64,000 bases of DNA from Thuidium tamariscinum (taxonomy: Eukaryota; Streptophyta; Bryopsida; Hypnales; Thuidiaceae), in the NCBI GenBank assembly GCA_947034885.2, contig OX344750.2, positions 40,782,821-40,846,820 of the forward strand. Direction: 5' to 3'. The notes beneath the pieces were generated by a model. It had not been told where the DNA came from. It did not search any database and saw only the letters and a list, made by a program, of their open reading frames with translations. The position numbers were made by a program, and so were the translations under genes. Of this stretch, positions 9,356 to 20,485 are shown in pieces (position 1 is the first letter of the stretch; the number at the start of each line of letters is the position of its first letter).

Positions 9356-12047
9356 CTAATATACCCTCTTTTCTTCAGACCTCCGTCGTTTAGTCTCGTA
9401 CACTTTCAGAATGTGCTGCACGTACAGAAAATAGATGTTAAGGATAAGAGTGAGCAACTAGCAATTGAAAAAATCGAGGTCTCTGAAAAAAACGGACAGA
9501 CCCGTAAACATTCAGTTCAAAATGACACACATACATTGGGGTATCATGATAGAGGACATAAATAATACTCCGTCCGTCCCAAAATGAGTGTGCAGTTTTG
9601 TTGAAAACATTTGATACCAACTTCATTGATCACTTTATGAAAGCATAAATCAAAAAGGTTCAAAATTTATATCACTAGAATAAATAAAGAACATTGCATG
9701 TGTTCATTGCAACCTAAGTAAATTTGGACAAACAAAAGTCTCTATACGACCCACTGAAAAAACCCTCAAAAAACTCGAGGTCCAAACAGGACACATATTT
9801 CGGGACGGAGGGAGTAACAGAGAGCCGCCATCAAACAAACGCGGAGAGTTCGGAAATTACTTGTCCAGCTGATGTCCCTCGAAGACGTTTCATCTCAGTG
9901 GCCAGTTCAGCAGGACACTCATCCATTTTTGGCATCCAAGATCCAATTCTACAAAGTTTGAGAAGACAATTACATAAGGTCAGTGATGTCCCACCATCAG
10001 CGAAAAATCTGCCAGTAATGCTGAGAAATTAATTCCACTCTTTATTAAATAAGGTCAGTTAATAAACTACATTAATTCAATGTATTGAAACGTATCTGCA
10101 AAGGAAATACAACTTACTGAGGAGCAGCAAGCAAGGAACCACCAAGAGCAGCAAACGTCAGATCAGCTGCAGTGAATTTTGATCCACAGATGTAGGGTCG
10201 CCCGTCAGCTAACGCACCATCCACCTTATAGAAATGATCAACATCAGAAATTTTCAGTGAATACTTACAATTCTACAAAACAGTAAAATTTCCACAAAGG
10301 ATTCACTGTCATCTGTATACAAAATCATTAACCAACGTAATTCAGAATAAAATCACTTGAAAAAGCCAAGCCATACCTCCTTGAATACGGTTTCAATAGC
10401 TTGCAAAGACTGTTCCCTTTTCCCAGGCTTGTCACAGCCAAGATCGTGATATATAAGACGGCGCAATGCAGGCATCAAAAACCACACTGCAACCTTTTCT
10501 GTGGTAGAAGATCCTTGAGATAACAATTTATAGGCACTTGGATGAAACAGGAGATAGCTGTATGCATATCTCCGCACATGCGGTCCAAGCCGGTCGTCAA
10601 ATTTGGACTCTGCCAAAGCGTCAAGAATCGCATGTTAAAGAAAACCAAAAAATCTCGTGATTGAAAATTAAGAAAAACAGTAGGCAGCAACTCAAATTTT
10701 GCAGCAGTATAAGGTCAAAGAAGGCAGCGTCTATATCACAACAATTACACTCTGATTCTAATGGATGTAAGAGCATAGAAGCAGAAGAGCAAGTTAGCCC
10801 GGTAAAACACACCCCATGACTGCACGAGCTGAAGTTCCTCCGGATCAGATGGGTATAAACGATCCTCCTCCACGTCGATCTTTTTGTCAGCAAATTCCAA
10901 AATTTCATGCGAGCTTGCTATCACAACTCTTTGAGGTCCCTTGCCGATCAAAAGCTTTGGGCAACTCGTACCTCCTGGCAAACCTCTGCATTACATTGTG
11001 TGCTAAGAATAATTTCAAACTACTACCACAATACCAAAAGGGAGGCACTTATCACCAGCTCCTCCAACTGTGCACTTAAGCTTCAGAAAATAATCACACT
11101 AAAAAATTCGCCGCTAATTAAACTTCTGAACGAAGAGCAAAGAGAGAATCAATGTGAAACTTCAAGTGAAGTTGAAATTGGATCATACCTAGTGAACAGA
11201 ATGTGTGGAACAGGGGCGTGCCTGTCTTCGGTAAATGACACAAATGCCCTCTCTAGCGCCCATCTTGCCTGGGTTATTAACCGGCCAAGTTTCAATCCAA
11301 CTAGGTTAGCGACTTTGCGTTCCATTTAATTTCACTATTGCAGTATCATATCAACAACAAGAAATCTCGTACGCAGCTTCACAACACAGCATCCTGCAAC
11401 AAGCTGATTTCAAACAGCTTTTCCCATTTCTGCTGTACTTTTTCTTAGAGCATCTTGGTCAGTTGCACATCAACCATTAATTTGCACACAAATTGCTTCA
11501 TATCTTCAGACTCAATTATTTTATTTCCTTAGTGACTAATTGTTAAAAGTTTTAACGACTAAAGGCATAAATAAGATGAATTCTTCTTCTCCCAAAAATC
11601 ATAAAAGAAACAAACCAAACCAAAAAAATGCCACTAGAGAAGTGCAAAATAAATTATCAGCGTGTGTCGCAATAATTAAGTAAAACCTAATAGTCAGTAA
11701 GTGTACCTTTTCACAAAAATGTGACGGACCTGCACAGAATCAACACATCCCAAACCAGTGAGAACTTACTCTTACCCTAAACACCGCCATCTTCAACCCC
11801 ACAAGCAAGAAAATCGTCCCGTGGTCGATGCAATCAGACGATCTCGTTTCAAGATCGGTGTAAGAAGAAGATCAAGTACTGAGCTCCAGAATCAACAACA
11901 TCAAAACTACGACGCCGGCATTCTCGTCGACTGAAACTGTCGGCGACCGAGATTTGATAAAAATTGGAGCTAGCTAGGAGGTGCAATTGTTGTCTACTTA
12001 CCGATGGTAATGAGTCGATGAGGCTCGGAGCCGGCATTCACAGCCAT
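9356..12047 (-). CDS. Glutathione S-transferase-like protein, eight exons, 269 aa
   Basis: Cytosolic GST-fold protein, expected to conjugate or reduce substrates with glutathione; the class is not assigned. Coding exons on the minus strand are 12002-12047, 11707-11729, 11189-11268, 10813-10985, 10377-10609, 10118-10224, 9861-9948 and 9356-9415. All introns are GT-AG, phases agree throughout and the total is 810 nt. The thioredoxin-fold half begins MAVNAGSEPHRLITIG and carries SHFCEKARWALER (about 18-30), the usual GST helix-1 pattern with Ser18/Cys21 as candidate catalytic residues. It continues with GGTSCPKLLI and SSHEILEFAD, which match the cis-Pro and glutathione-binding strand region. The helical half has RLGPHVRRYAYSYLL and GSKFTAADLTFAALGG, with the conserved helix-6 capping Asp206. 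It ends HILKVYETKRRRSEEKRVY. There is no signal peptide. A 247-bp Stowaway MITE lies in the last intron. The 23-nt exon 2 is unusual. Confidence 0.88.
9568..9814. mobile_element. 247-bp Stowaway-type MITE in the last intron of the GST-like gene
   Basis: The left terminus is CTCCGTCCGTCCCAAAATGA; the right end, read inverted, is CTCCCTCCGTCCCGAAATAT. TA flanks both sides (9566-9567 and 9815-9816). The CTCCCTCCGTCCC terminus is the hallmark of plant Stowaway (Tc1/mariner) MITEs. It has no coding capacity. It lies wholly within the intron 9416-9860 and makes up more than half of it, and it does not touch the splice sites. Confidence 0.9.
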
Positions 12048-12334
12048 GGTGGCAAAGAAGGCCTCGAATAATGCTCGGAGCTTCAGTTCGCTTGATCCGA
12101 AGGAAAGAGTGAACTGAAGTGTGCACAGTCTTCACTGCACCACAGGGTGCCTCATATAGGGGACGACGATGCCGATGCCGACTGTCTGACCACGGCCTTA
12201 GGGAGCACGGTTGAGGACGCTCGTGTTTGAATTTCTGTTGGAATCGAGAAACCGACACTCACGTGTATTTCGTGTGCAGTTCGTAAGCCACTCCCAGGAA
12301 ATCGCTGGTTGAATTTCTGGACAGGTTCTGCAGC
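12048..12334 (-). promoter_or_regulatory. Upstream region of the GST-like gene
   Basis: This GC-richer segment lies directly upstream of the GST-like ATG and probably contains its 5' leader and core promoter. No TATA box could be assigned with confidence. Short open frames on both strands here have no family motif. Confidence 0.35.
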
Positions 12335-12535
12335 GCATATAACATTCAGTAGCACGTTGTGGCTCTGCCTTTTCTCTACAGTGAAGGGAAGGGTGTGGGA
12401 TACTCCACACCCAACAGCCTCTCCATCCTCCACATGTCCACTTCCTTCAGTAGTTACTAATGAAACACGGTTGAAGTGTCGAATACTCAACACCCTCCAA
12501 AAGGCAGAGCCACCCAATGCTACTAAATGTTATGC
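12335..12535. repeat. 201-bp inverted-repeat (MITE-like) element upstream of the GST-like gene
   Basis: The left arm GCATATAACATTCAGTAGCA followed by GTGGCTCTGCCTTTT pairs with the right arm AAAAGGCAGAGCCAC then TGCTACTAAATGTTATGC. This gives arms of about 40 bp with few mismatches, separated by a GC-rich centre. It lies about 290 bp upstream of the GST-like start. No clear target duplication was seen, so the class is unknown. Confidence 0.65.
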
Positions 12536-13826
12536 AAAAGTTTTGCCGACATACGCACTCAAGCATTAGGACCTTTTCATCCAACATCCAACTTTCATCA
12601 TGAATGTCCATTTGTTTTGTGAATTTTTTGGCAGTAGTATACATTAGGCAATGCCCTTGTTGTCGGGGTTGCAGAAAAAAATGCACCTCCTTGTTGGGTT
12701 CTGCCCTCTTCATCGATGCATTTTTTCCCCGCAATCCCTTCCTCCTCGAGCATTAGCATATACTTCAAAATACCCCTACAAATCAAACCTTGAAGCAAAA
12801 GTAAAAGGGTCTTGTAGAGGGCAATCACTGAAGGGGAGGGTGATGCAAAAAGGTCATATTTTGTCATAAATCATTATGAGAAGGGGATTGCCCAACTTAA
12901 TTCCAGAAGCACGGATTGGTCTCTATGGAATTGAGAGATTTTAACTTAAAATATAAATAGGTCCTTAAGCGTTTTGCCACACAAACAAATGTAGGTTGAA
13001 TAATAGGAAAGCAAGAATAATAGCCATGTACGTGGCAAAATGTGCAAGGACCTACCCACTCTCAAGTGTAAAAAATAGGCCTGACTACCTTGTTGAATTG
13101 ATAGAATTAGTAGAATAATTGGCAAATCAATAGATTCAACAAAAGTGGCCTCTCACTACTTCATCATAGGTTTTGCACCCTAATTTAAATGAGAAAAGAG
13201 CCAAATAAACCTAACTTGTTTTTTAAAATCACCATCAACATTAAGAGCAAAAAAAGAACTAGAATCATCATTGTAAGTCAACCTACTCTGAAAGACCATA
13301 TCCTTTCTACACAAATTCTAAGGATGAAAGATTGTCTTTTTCTCTAAAATAGAAAGATGCTTTGTCATTCATCAAACATTAAATGTTCGTAACATCCTTT
13401 CTAGGTTATATTTTTGACTTAAAATATAGAAACAAATGACAATTGAGCAATTGTTGTGCAAATCATGTATTAGGGCAAATGAAAGACTATAGTTAGTAAT
13501 TACAATAGGTTTACTTGTTAGTAGGGGATTATGGAATATAATCCACCCAAATGATGAACAATGCATTTTCTAGTGTGATGGTTTATGATTACTCGGTGCT
13601 TCTCAATTCATGCATCATTCTCAAGGCCCCACACTTTGAAGCACCTTTGGTTGTTTCCTGCAATTGTTTGGCAAATTATTCCTAAAAGATGGAACTGATG
13701 AGCATGTAGTCAAACTTCAAAGTCCAACATTTTGAATTCTCCATTTAGTTTATCTTTTAGAGATGGAATCATGTTCTTAAAATAATCTAGAATATTGTTG
13801 TATAAAGAAGATTCCTTCTAGTCACT
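12536..13826. other. Intergenic stretch, nothing recognised
   Basis: GC falls from about 12870 onwards. Open frames at 12598-12867 (minus) and 12651-12869 (plus) overlap on opposite strands with no family motif. No repeat ends were identified. Confidence 0.35.
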
Positions 13827-14560
13827 AGGTGATTGCAAGAAAGATTGGTACTATTTTGCGTCACACTTTGAATGACGGAGTTGTTATTGATTATAACTTT
13901 TAAAGTATAAACCATATTTGAGCTTGAAATTTTGATTGAAGATGTCTGATATGACAAAAATTAAATTCCTTATTTTTCAGAATTTTCAAAAATCATTTTA
14001 TAATTAAATTTCAATTAAGCTAATTTGTCACACTTTGTGGTTTAGGGATTTTTAGTATTGGGGAGCATCCAAAATTAATTATCTACAGCTAAAATTTTTG
14101 TGGCCTATTCCTATACTAGGTAGGCATGTTTCTACCAAAGGAAATCTCAAAAATCATTATTCTCTTTCCTCTACATGTGCGCTAACAAGCCTCCCTTGCA
14201 CGCATACTTTTACACATTTAAAATGGTTTTGAGATCATTCTTTTGGTGAAATCTCTTCATTGTAAAGTTCTACCAAACTTAAAAATTTTATTTAAAAAAA
14301 AAATTATTTTTCCTATTTTTTACAAATTAAAATGTCAAAGTACCTATTTTCATGAAAATTTGCACTTTTCTAGTTCTCCTACTTCGAGAATTTTTCTACA
14401 CTTTTCCTTCCTAGGGTACCTTCTTCTTAGAGTTATATGCATAAAACATTTTTTTTACATATTTTTAAAATTGTTTTTCTAATTATACAATACTTCCAAA
14501 ATTTTTTGCATTATTGTGAAAAACGCTACCAAAATTGGTCGGTCTTTCTTGCAATGACCC
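13827..14560. mobile_element. About 734-bp element with GGTGATTGCAAGAAA ends, copy A
   Basis: The left end is GGTGATTGCAAGAAAGATTG; the right end GGTCTTTCTTGCAATGACC is its inverse. The interior matches the other copies, including TTTTGCGTCACACTTTG near the left end and the motif GATTTTTAGTATT near 14047. It is non-coding despite AT-rich open frames in both strands (14243-14695). The family recurs at 25137, 27281 and 50452. Confidence 0.7.
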
Positions 14561-15558
14561 CCCTCCATAATTTAAAATGTGGTTATAGATCTTCACCTTC
14601 AATGAAATGCTTCTCTTAAGGAATTTTCCAAAATTCCAAGTGGAATAGAAATTGCACATTAGAAGCTTCATTTTGTTAGTTAAACTCAAGAGCAAATGAA
14701 TCCATTCTAAATGTCAAAATTGGAACTAATTTTTTTAAGAAAAAAAGCTCAAAGTATAGTAATACAATGTATACAATATTTTTTGAGTGAACTATTCCAT
14801 ATAAATTTTAATTAACGATAAAATGCCTTAAATTTATGTCAATAATGTGGATATAGCATGGAAAAAAAAGTTGCAAACAAAGAATAAAATGAGAATTATC
14901 CATTTTTGAATATGTACAAAGTTTGTTTAACAATCCAAAGGTTACAAAATGTCCTCAACAAGGCTTTTAGACTTAAACAAGATGTGTAGGCACTAAAGAA
15001 TCTCCTTTAAAATCATATATTGAAGAAAGATAGGGCTATTATAAAGATTTTTTAAATTTGTTAATAGTCTTTATCACTAAAATACAAAAAATAACCATAC
15101 AAGTGCATCAACATAGAGTATCAAGTGGTATAGTTGGTATGTCCCTTGTTGGCCAAAGTCATACTGTGTGTTTTGGATTTGTCAATTTTTAGAACTTGTA
15201 TACTTTTATAAGTATTTCATATTTATTTTCATGAATGTATTCAACACTATTGCATGTCATAGAATGAAACTACCATTAAGGATACTAGAACTAAGGAATG
15301 CAAACCTAGCTACTACAATAATCAATGATACTTTGTATTCCTTTTAAAATTCCTAATTGTCATCAAATATTGATTATTAGAAAAAATAAACAAGTTGTGT
15401 ATATTAACTCAAAGCTACTGAAATTGCATTCAAGGTCTATAAATACTAGATCAAGGACACTCTTGCTATAACTTCTCAAGCATGAAGCCAATTTACTTGA
15501 ATTTTTTATTGTATATGACTAATTTAATAATAATAATAATAATAATAAGATTCATTGT
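14561..15558. other. AT-rich stretch with one dispersed repeat and an AAT microsatellite
   Basis: Segment 14819-14990 is similar to 17350-17480 (shared TATGTCAAT..TATAGCAT and AATATGTACAAAG..TTGTTT..CAATCCAAAGG text). A simple AAT repeat lies at about 15525-15549. No gene was seen. Confidence 0.45.
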
Positions 15559-15559
15559 A

Positions 15560-16147
15560 TATCAAAAATATCCCAAAAAAACATTCTTGAATTAAATTTC
15601 AATTTAGCTAATTTGTCACACTTTGTGATTTAGGGATTTTTGAATATTGTGGAGTATCTAAAATTAATGATATAGAATTGAAATTTTTGTAGGCTATTTT
15701 CACACTAAAAGAGTTGTGTTTATCAAATAGAACTTGAAAAAACCTTATTTCATGTCTTTCACATTGATGCAAATAAGGCTCCCTTGCACTTGCATTTTTG
15801 AACATTGAAAATAGTTTTAGATCCATTTTTTTGGAAAATCTCTTCACCATGAAGTCTTTTCAAATTTCCAATTTTTATTGATTTTGAAAAAAAAAAGAAA
15901 TTCCCAATTTTCTTACAAATTAAAACATCAAAAATATCTATTTTCATGTGATTTTGTACTTTTCTAATTTTCTTAGAGAAATTTTCTATGTGATTCCTTC
16001 CTAGGGTGACTTTTTCTTAAAGGTGTATACATTAAATATATTTTTTACATTAAGTTTTTCTTCTAATTATAAAGTACTCCCTCCGAAATTATGAACACTA
16101 TTCAAAACAAGACAAAAGGGGGCAAGTTTTTTTTGTAATGACTCACT
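15560..16147. mobile_element. Truncated copy of the GGGT(C/G)ATTGCAAGAAAC element family
   Basis: Text from about 15594 (AGCTAATTTGTCACACTTTG, then GATTTAGGGATTTTTGAATA) follows the interior of the 13827-14560 copy. The right end near 16124-16147 (TTTTTTTTGTAATGACTCA) corresponds to its TTTCTTGCAATGACC terminus. The first quarter of the element is missing on the left. Confidence 0.55.
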
Positions 16148-16389
16148 GTAGGCCTAGTGACATTGATTGTTTATGAAGTGGCAATGACCAAGTATGCTAA
16201 AAAAATTGTTTGATTGATACAATCCATTAGAATAAATCAACAAATCCTTACATCAAAAAAAACCTAAAGGTTACAATTCACTGACCTAACATTAGAGTGA
16301 TGGTTAAAAGATCAAGCAAGCTTAGAGGTCAACACATTGTATCAACCACTGGTAGAAAATCATATTCAAATGACAATAGAAAATCAATT

Positions 16390-16600
16390 GATTTTAGATG
16401 TTCAAAAAAGGGTTGCAAGGGAATTTTTTTTTGACATTTTCAAACATGCATTGTGAATTTTGTTCATTACTTTTTATTGGAGGCTCAAAATTTAAAACAA
16501 ATTTTTGAAGATGAAATTTACATTTGTTTTCCAATTTTTTAGTTCAAGGTTTTTTGGAATAAGTTAATTTACTAGTACTCCAAAAAGACCTCTTAAGTTT
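16390..16600. repeat. Dispersed repeat, also at 59690-59870
   Basis: Segments here (TTTTTGACATTTTCAAACAT, then TTGTTCATTACTTTTTATTG, then GATGAAATTTACATTTG) are paralleled at 59720-59840 in the same orientation. The ends were not defined and there is no coding capacity. Confidence 0.5.
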
Positions 16601-16670
16601 GCTAATTTAAAGAATACAAAATAGTAATTGGATAAGTAACAAAAGAATATATTGAAGGTGTATTGAAGTT

Positions 16671-16800
16671 GAATGGTAGTGTAGTAGATAAGGCCTTCCA
16701 TTGAAGCTACAAGGTCTTGGGCTCAAACATGGTGGGCAACCTCGGATGGTCGGGCAACAATCTCAAATATCAAGCAATGGTAAAATCTTTTTTTGTTGCC
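16671..16800 (+). repeat. SINE-like tRNA-derived segment
   Basis: The segment GGTAGTGTAGTAGATAAGG, then TTGAAGCTACAAGGTCTTGG and GCTCAAACATGGTGGG, has the spacing and wording of a degenerate tRNA-type A box plus B box, as in the heads of plant SINEs. A full cloverleaf is not evident, so it is not a functional tRNA. The 3' end and target duplication were not identified. Confidence 0.4.
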
Positions 16801-17199
16801 AAAAAACTTTGAGAAACAAGAAAAAAATTAAAATTTTCAAACTAAAATTTTAAGATTTAGGCAAATCAACCAAAAAAATCAATTCTTTTGTGTTGATTTT
16901 TGTTAATGATCAATGCGACCAAATCAATAGGAAAAAAAATCAAAAAGTTGATTTTTCTACTAATGAATAGACAAGAAATTCACAATTTCCTCAAGGCTTT
17001 GTATTTGTTCACCAATATAATTTATAAACAACAATTGAGAAAGGAATGGAATTATAAGAAATAAAAACAAAGACACAATAATTCAAGTCCAATTGTAAAA
17101 TTCTAAATTTTGGAGACAACCTCAAGTGCAATGATAAGCTCAAGTGCAAATCCACTATACCTATCCCCACAACAATTGTATTGTCATGGTTAGTATACT

Positions 17200-18700
17200 A
17201 CAAGAAATATCAAACCTTAATTCTCCCTAAATGTCACAATGCAAGGCTTAATACAAGACCAAATGCAAAAAAAAACTAGATTAAAGGATGGTAGGAGTTC
17301 TATGACAACTAAATGTAAGTTACCAAAAATTCCGCATGTTGTTTTTGGTACATCTACAACTTATGTCAATTATATGAGTATAGCATCAAAGAAATTGTAT
17401 ACAAAAATTTGGATGAAAATTATCCATACTTTAATATGTACAAAGCTTGTTTGACCATCCAAAGGCCACTAAACATTATTGGTGTCCTTCTAAGGTTAAA
17501 GACCTCGATTGCCAAGGTCTCAATGTTGTCCTAGTCTTTATTGATGATACTCATAGTTGTACCAAGCATTTGACCCTTACAATGGGAAGAACCTTGCAAA
17601 TGAAAACCATTCACAAATCACTAGAAAAGCATAATACAATTGCATGCCAAAAATATAAAGTAGCTATAGGAATAGAATATCTATGCCATTGATCATATAA
17701 AAGACAATAGACAATGGTAAGATCTTTTTTGTAGTCCATCCATTTGCTCAGCAATAAATTCCCAATAAATCTCATCGTGGACCTACAACAAAAGTTATTT
17801 ATAAGCAACAAAATAGATGCTTGAAGGCTTCATACGAGTACTTATATAGCAATTTTAATTGTAAAATTTATTAAAAGGTCTCTACTATCTAGTTTTTGGT
17901 AGTAAAAGTAGTCACCTAAATTAGACAACACAAAAGCATCATCATTGGTAAGTCTTAGTAATTCCGCACAGGTTTAATTCCTGACATGAAACAAATTTTC
18001 AATTAAGTACAAAATTTCAAGAAGGAAGAACAAGGATTCATTTGTAATCATATTACTTCTAGAGATATTTAGAAACACACATACCACTTTGTACCATTTT
18101 TGTAATTGTCCTTTCCTTAGCCATTAGTCTTCTCATGTGTAAGCATTTCAAGACAAGTGCACACACAACTTTTATAACTCCTCTTCAAACCAAAGACTTG
18201 AACAACATTGAATAACATGAGAAACAATAATGCAATACAAACAAAAAGCACGTTGAACAACTTCTTTGAGGAACCTACTGCACGGCCTTCCTGCAAGCAT
18301 ACTAATGGACAACGTCCATACATGTCATTATGCATATTAGATTCAACAAAAGCTTCTTTGTGTACAAAAATTGTATGAGAAAAATTTACCCATTTTTTGA
18401 CCATTTGAATCAAAGAATTTAAGTTACCACCACTTGTCCTTACAATTTAATGCATCCCTCCCAATCATAGTTGATATTTTTTTTTGCAATTATTATCGTG
18501 TATGGAATGCAACGTGATTGCCATGCACATATTTGCACCCCCCCTATGAATGGCCATATACAACAAAAAAACACTAGAAAGAAGAAGGCAAAGGTCAGAG
18601 AGGATTGTAGTAAATCCGTAACATCTAGAATCTTTGTGCCACAGTAAGCTATCACATGAAGAAACCTACTCAACATGTCAACAAGATTCATATATACCAA
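17200..18700. other. AT-rich stretch with weak coding-like frames, not recognised
   Basis: Frames at 17447-17692 (plus), 18117-18413 (minus) and 18440-18700 (minus) are open but without family motifs. The 18117-18413 translation has one hydrophobic stretch (NVLFVCIALLFLMLFNVV) that could be membrane-spanning. Segment 17350-17480 is a dispersed repeat also seen at 14819-14990. I do not call a gene here. Confidence 0.3.
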
Positions 18701-19042
18701 ATGAAATTATGGAATTATAAATCTTAGTGGCAAACACTTCCCTACAATCTAAGTAGAACCTATTTAAATGTCTCATTTTCAATTTGTTATATAAGAACCT
18801 TAAACCTTATTGAGCAAGCCTTTATAGACAAATATTGTTGAGAACAAAAAATAATAAGATGAACATGAGAAATAAAACAATTGAATTAATTAACCACTTA
18901 CAACATGGAATTTTTACTTCCAAAACAATAGGAACACATATAAATAGGATGCTCTAAGATTATACAAGAAAAAAATTCAATTACAAATTGTGTACCAACA
19001 ACCTCTTACTTCATTGTTTTTGGAGTTCAAAACCTTCTTTAA

Positions 19043-19250
19043 CCCTTGAACATTGACAAGTCCAATGGATGACAAAGAATCTTTCATTGTGGGATGAAAG
19101 AGCAACTATCCATCCTTGGAATTTTCTGTGAAAATGGGAGATCTTCTATACTTTGACTTGCAATTAGTACTTCTGGATTTTTTGGAACTAGTGATTCCCA
19201 TAGTATCAAAATGTATGATTTCATGGTCACTAGGGTTTGTCCTTCAAGGA
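19043..19250. mobile_element. About 208-bp TTAA-type MITE, degenerate copy
   Basis: TTAA at 19039-19042 is followed by CCCTTGAACATTGACAAG. The interior (GACAAAGAATCTTTC, CCATCCTTGGAATTTTC and GGGAGATCTTCTA) is colinear with the copies at 19892, 38016 and 41773. The right end near 19241-19250 (CCTTCAAGGA) has lost the clean GGGTTAA. Confidence 0.65.
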
Positions 19251-19546
19251 TGAGTCCATCTTCTCGATTCCAACCTTGCTCCTTTACGAAAATAAAATAA
19301 CAATAGTATTGTTATCTTTCATCTAAAGTGAAACAAGAAAACCCAAATTAATCCAACCTACATTTGCTAGTACTAAATTGGCATCTTACTTGGATGTAAT
19401 CAAATATGGCCTGCTTCAAAGCCCCATCTTTACATCTCCCAAACTAAATTAAGACGTAACTTATTGATTATCCAGGGATTAGACTCTAGATTTGTGCTAA
19501 TGTGAATTGTTTCAATTTCTTCTCCAAGCAACTTGTTCTTGGACGT

Positions 19547-19660
19547 CACTACAAGAGAAAGGGGTATTTTAAGTATAGTCTTAGAGATAAGATTTTAAGT
19601 AATGACTTTTTTAGGAGATTTTAAGTAAGAAACACATGTCTTTTTAGTAAAATTTTATAA
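19547..19660 (+). mobile_element. CACTA-type (En/Spm-like) terminal fragment
   Basis: The sequence begins CACTACAAGAGAAAGGGG, the classical plant CACTA terminus, and continues with subterminal repeats of TTTTAAGTA. A matching inverted terminus occurs at 45588 reading leftwards. No partner end or transposase was found nearby, so this looks like a fragment. Confidence 0.6.
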
Positions 19661-19891
19661 TTGACGAATCATCTTCTATTGAATCAAGAAGTTGAAAAGT
19701 AAACTTTGTCTTCTTTCTAATTGATTCATCATCATTGCTAATTTGTGTCTCTTGTATTGTGAGAATGGTCTCCTCTGCAATTCCTGTTTTAGGTCGACAA
19801 TCTCACATCTCACAGTCTCAGGTAGAGTTAGAACAAGATATTTTGACAAAAGTATATGATTGCAGAGACCTAAATCCAAATACATCCTTAA

Positions 19892-20113
19892 CCCTTGAAC
19901 GACGCCGTAGATGTTTGGCATCCACTGAATGACAAAGAATCTTTCCTTCTAGGACAAAAATGCAACTTTTCATCCTCGGTATTGGGGGTGGAAAGGGAAG
20001 ATCTTCTAGAGTACTTTGACTTCCAATGCATATATTTGGCTTTTTCAAAATAAGTGATTTCACACGCTATCAAAATGCATGGTTTCCGCGGCCACCGGTC
20101 TGTCCTTTAAGGG
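19892..20113. mobile_element. 222-bp TTAA-type MITE
   Basis: TTAA (19888-19891) precedes CCCTTGAACGACGCCG. The right end GTCCTTTAAGGG is followed by TAAA, a decayed TTAA. The interior matches the 38016 copy in reverse complement, sharing the CATCCTCGGTATTGG, GGAAGATCTTCTAGAGTA and GGCCACCGGTC stretches. It is non-coding; the open frames of both strands here are by-products. Confidence 0.75.
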
Positions 20114-20485
20114 TAAAGCTCTACTCAATTTAGACACTACCTTGGCCAATTAGGGGGGGGGGGCGACAACTTATACGTCTGCTTGAGCTTCTTCTTGCAA
20201 AACAATTGTACAAACTTACAAATTAGGTTAAGGAAAATCACAGGTTTATCTCTAGTAGTTGAATGTCCTTTCATTTCATGAGCAACACAAAGAAGTGCGT
20301 GATAATTCAGCAAGTTCATAAATTTTAAACCAAAAATAAGAAACAATGCCATCTTCCAAATAAAAAACAAAAGTTCCTTAGATCATTCCTGTAACTGTAG
20401 TCTAGGAATACAAATTCTAACCAAGGACCATGGCTTTGAAGTGTTGTGGGCAATCCTCTTTATTTTTAAATAGTAATGGTTTGCA

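Noticed and set aside
10816-11329. Plus-strand frames across the GST-like gene
   Set aside because: They are antisense to well-supported minus-strand GST exons and cross their introns.
12447-12867. Overlapping frames on both strands upstream of the GST-like gene
   Set aside because: They overlap each other and an inverted repeat, and no family motif is present.
16671-16760. Possible functional tRNA gene
   Set aside because: A- and B-box-like text is present, but paired acceptor, anticodon and T stems cannot be formed convincingly. It fits a SINE head better.
18117-18413. Minus-strand frame with a hydrophobic stretch
   Set aside because: It has a single possible membrane segment, no homologous pattern, no supporting splice structure and surrounding repeat-like DNA. 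That is not enough to call a gene.
19676-20073. Minus-strand frames containing ELQRRPFSQYKRHKLAMMMN
   Set aside because: Most of the length falls in the TTAA element at 19892-20113. The remainder is short and carries no known domain.
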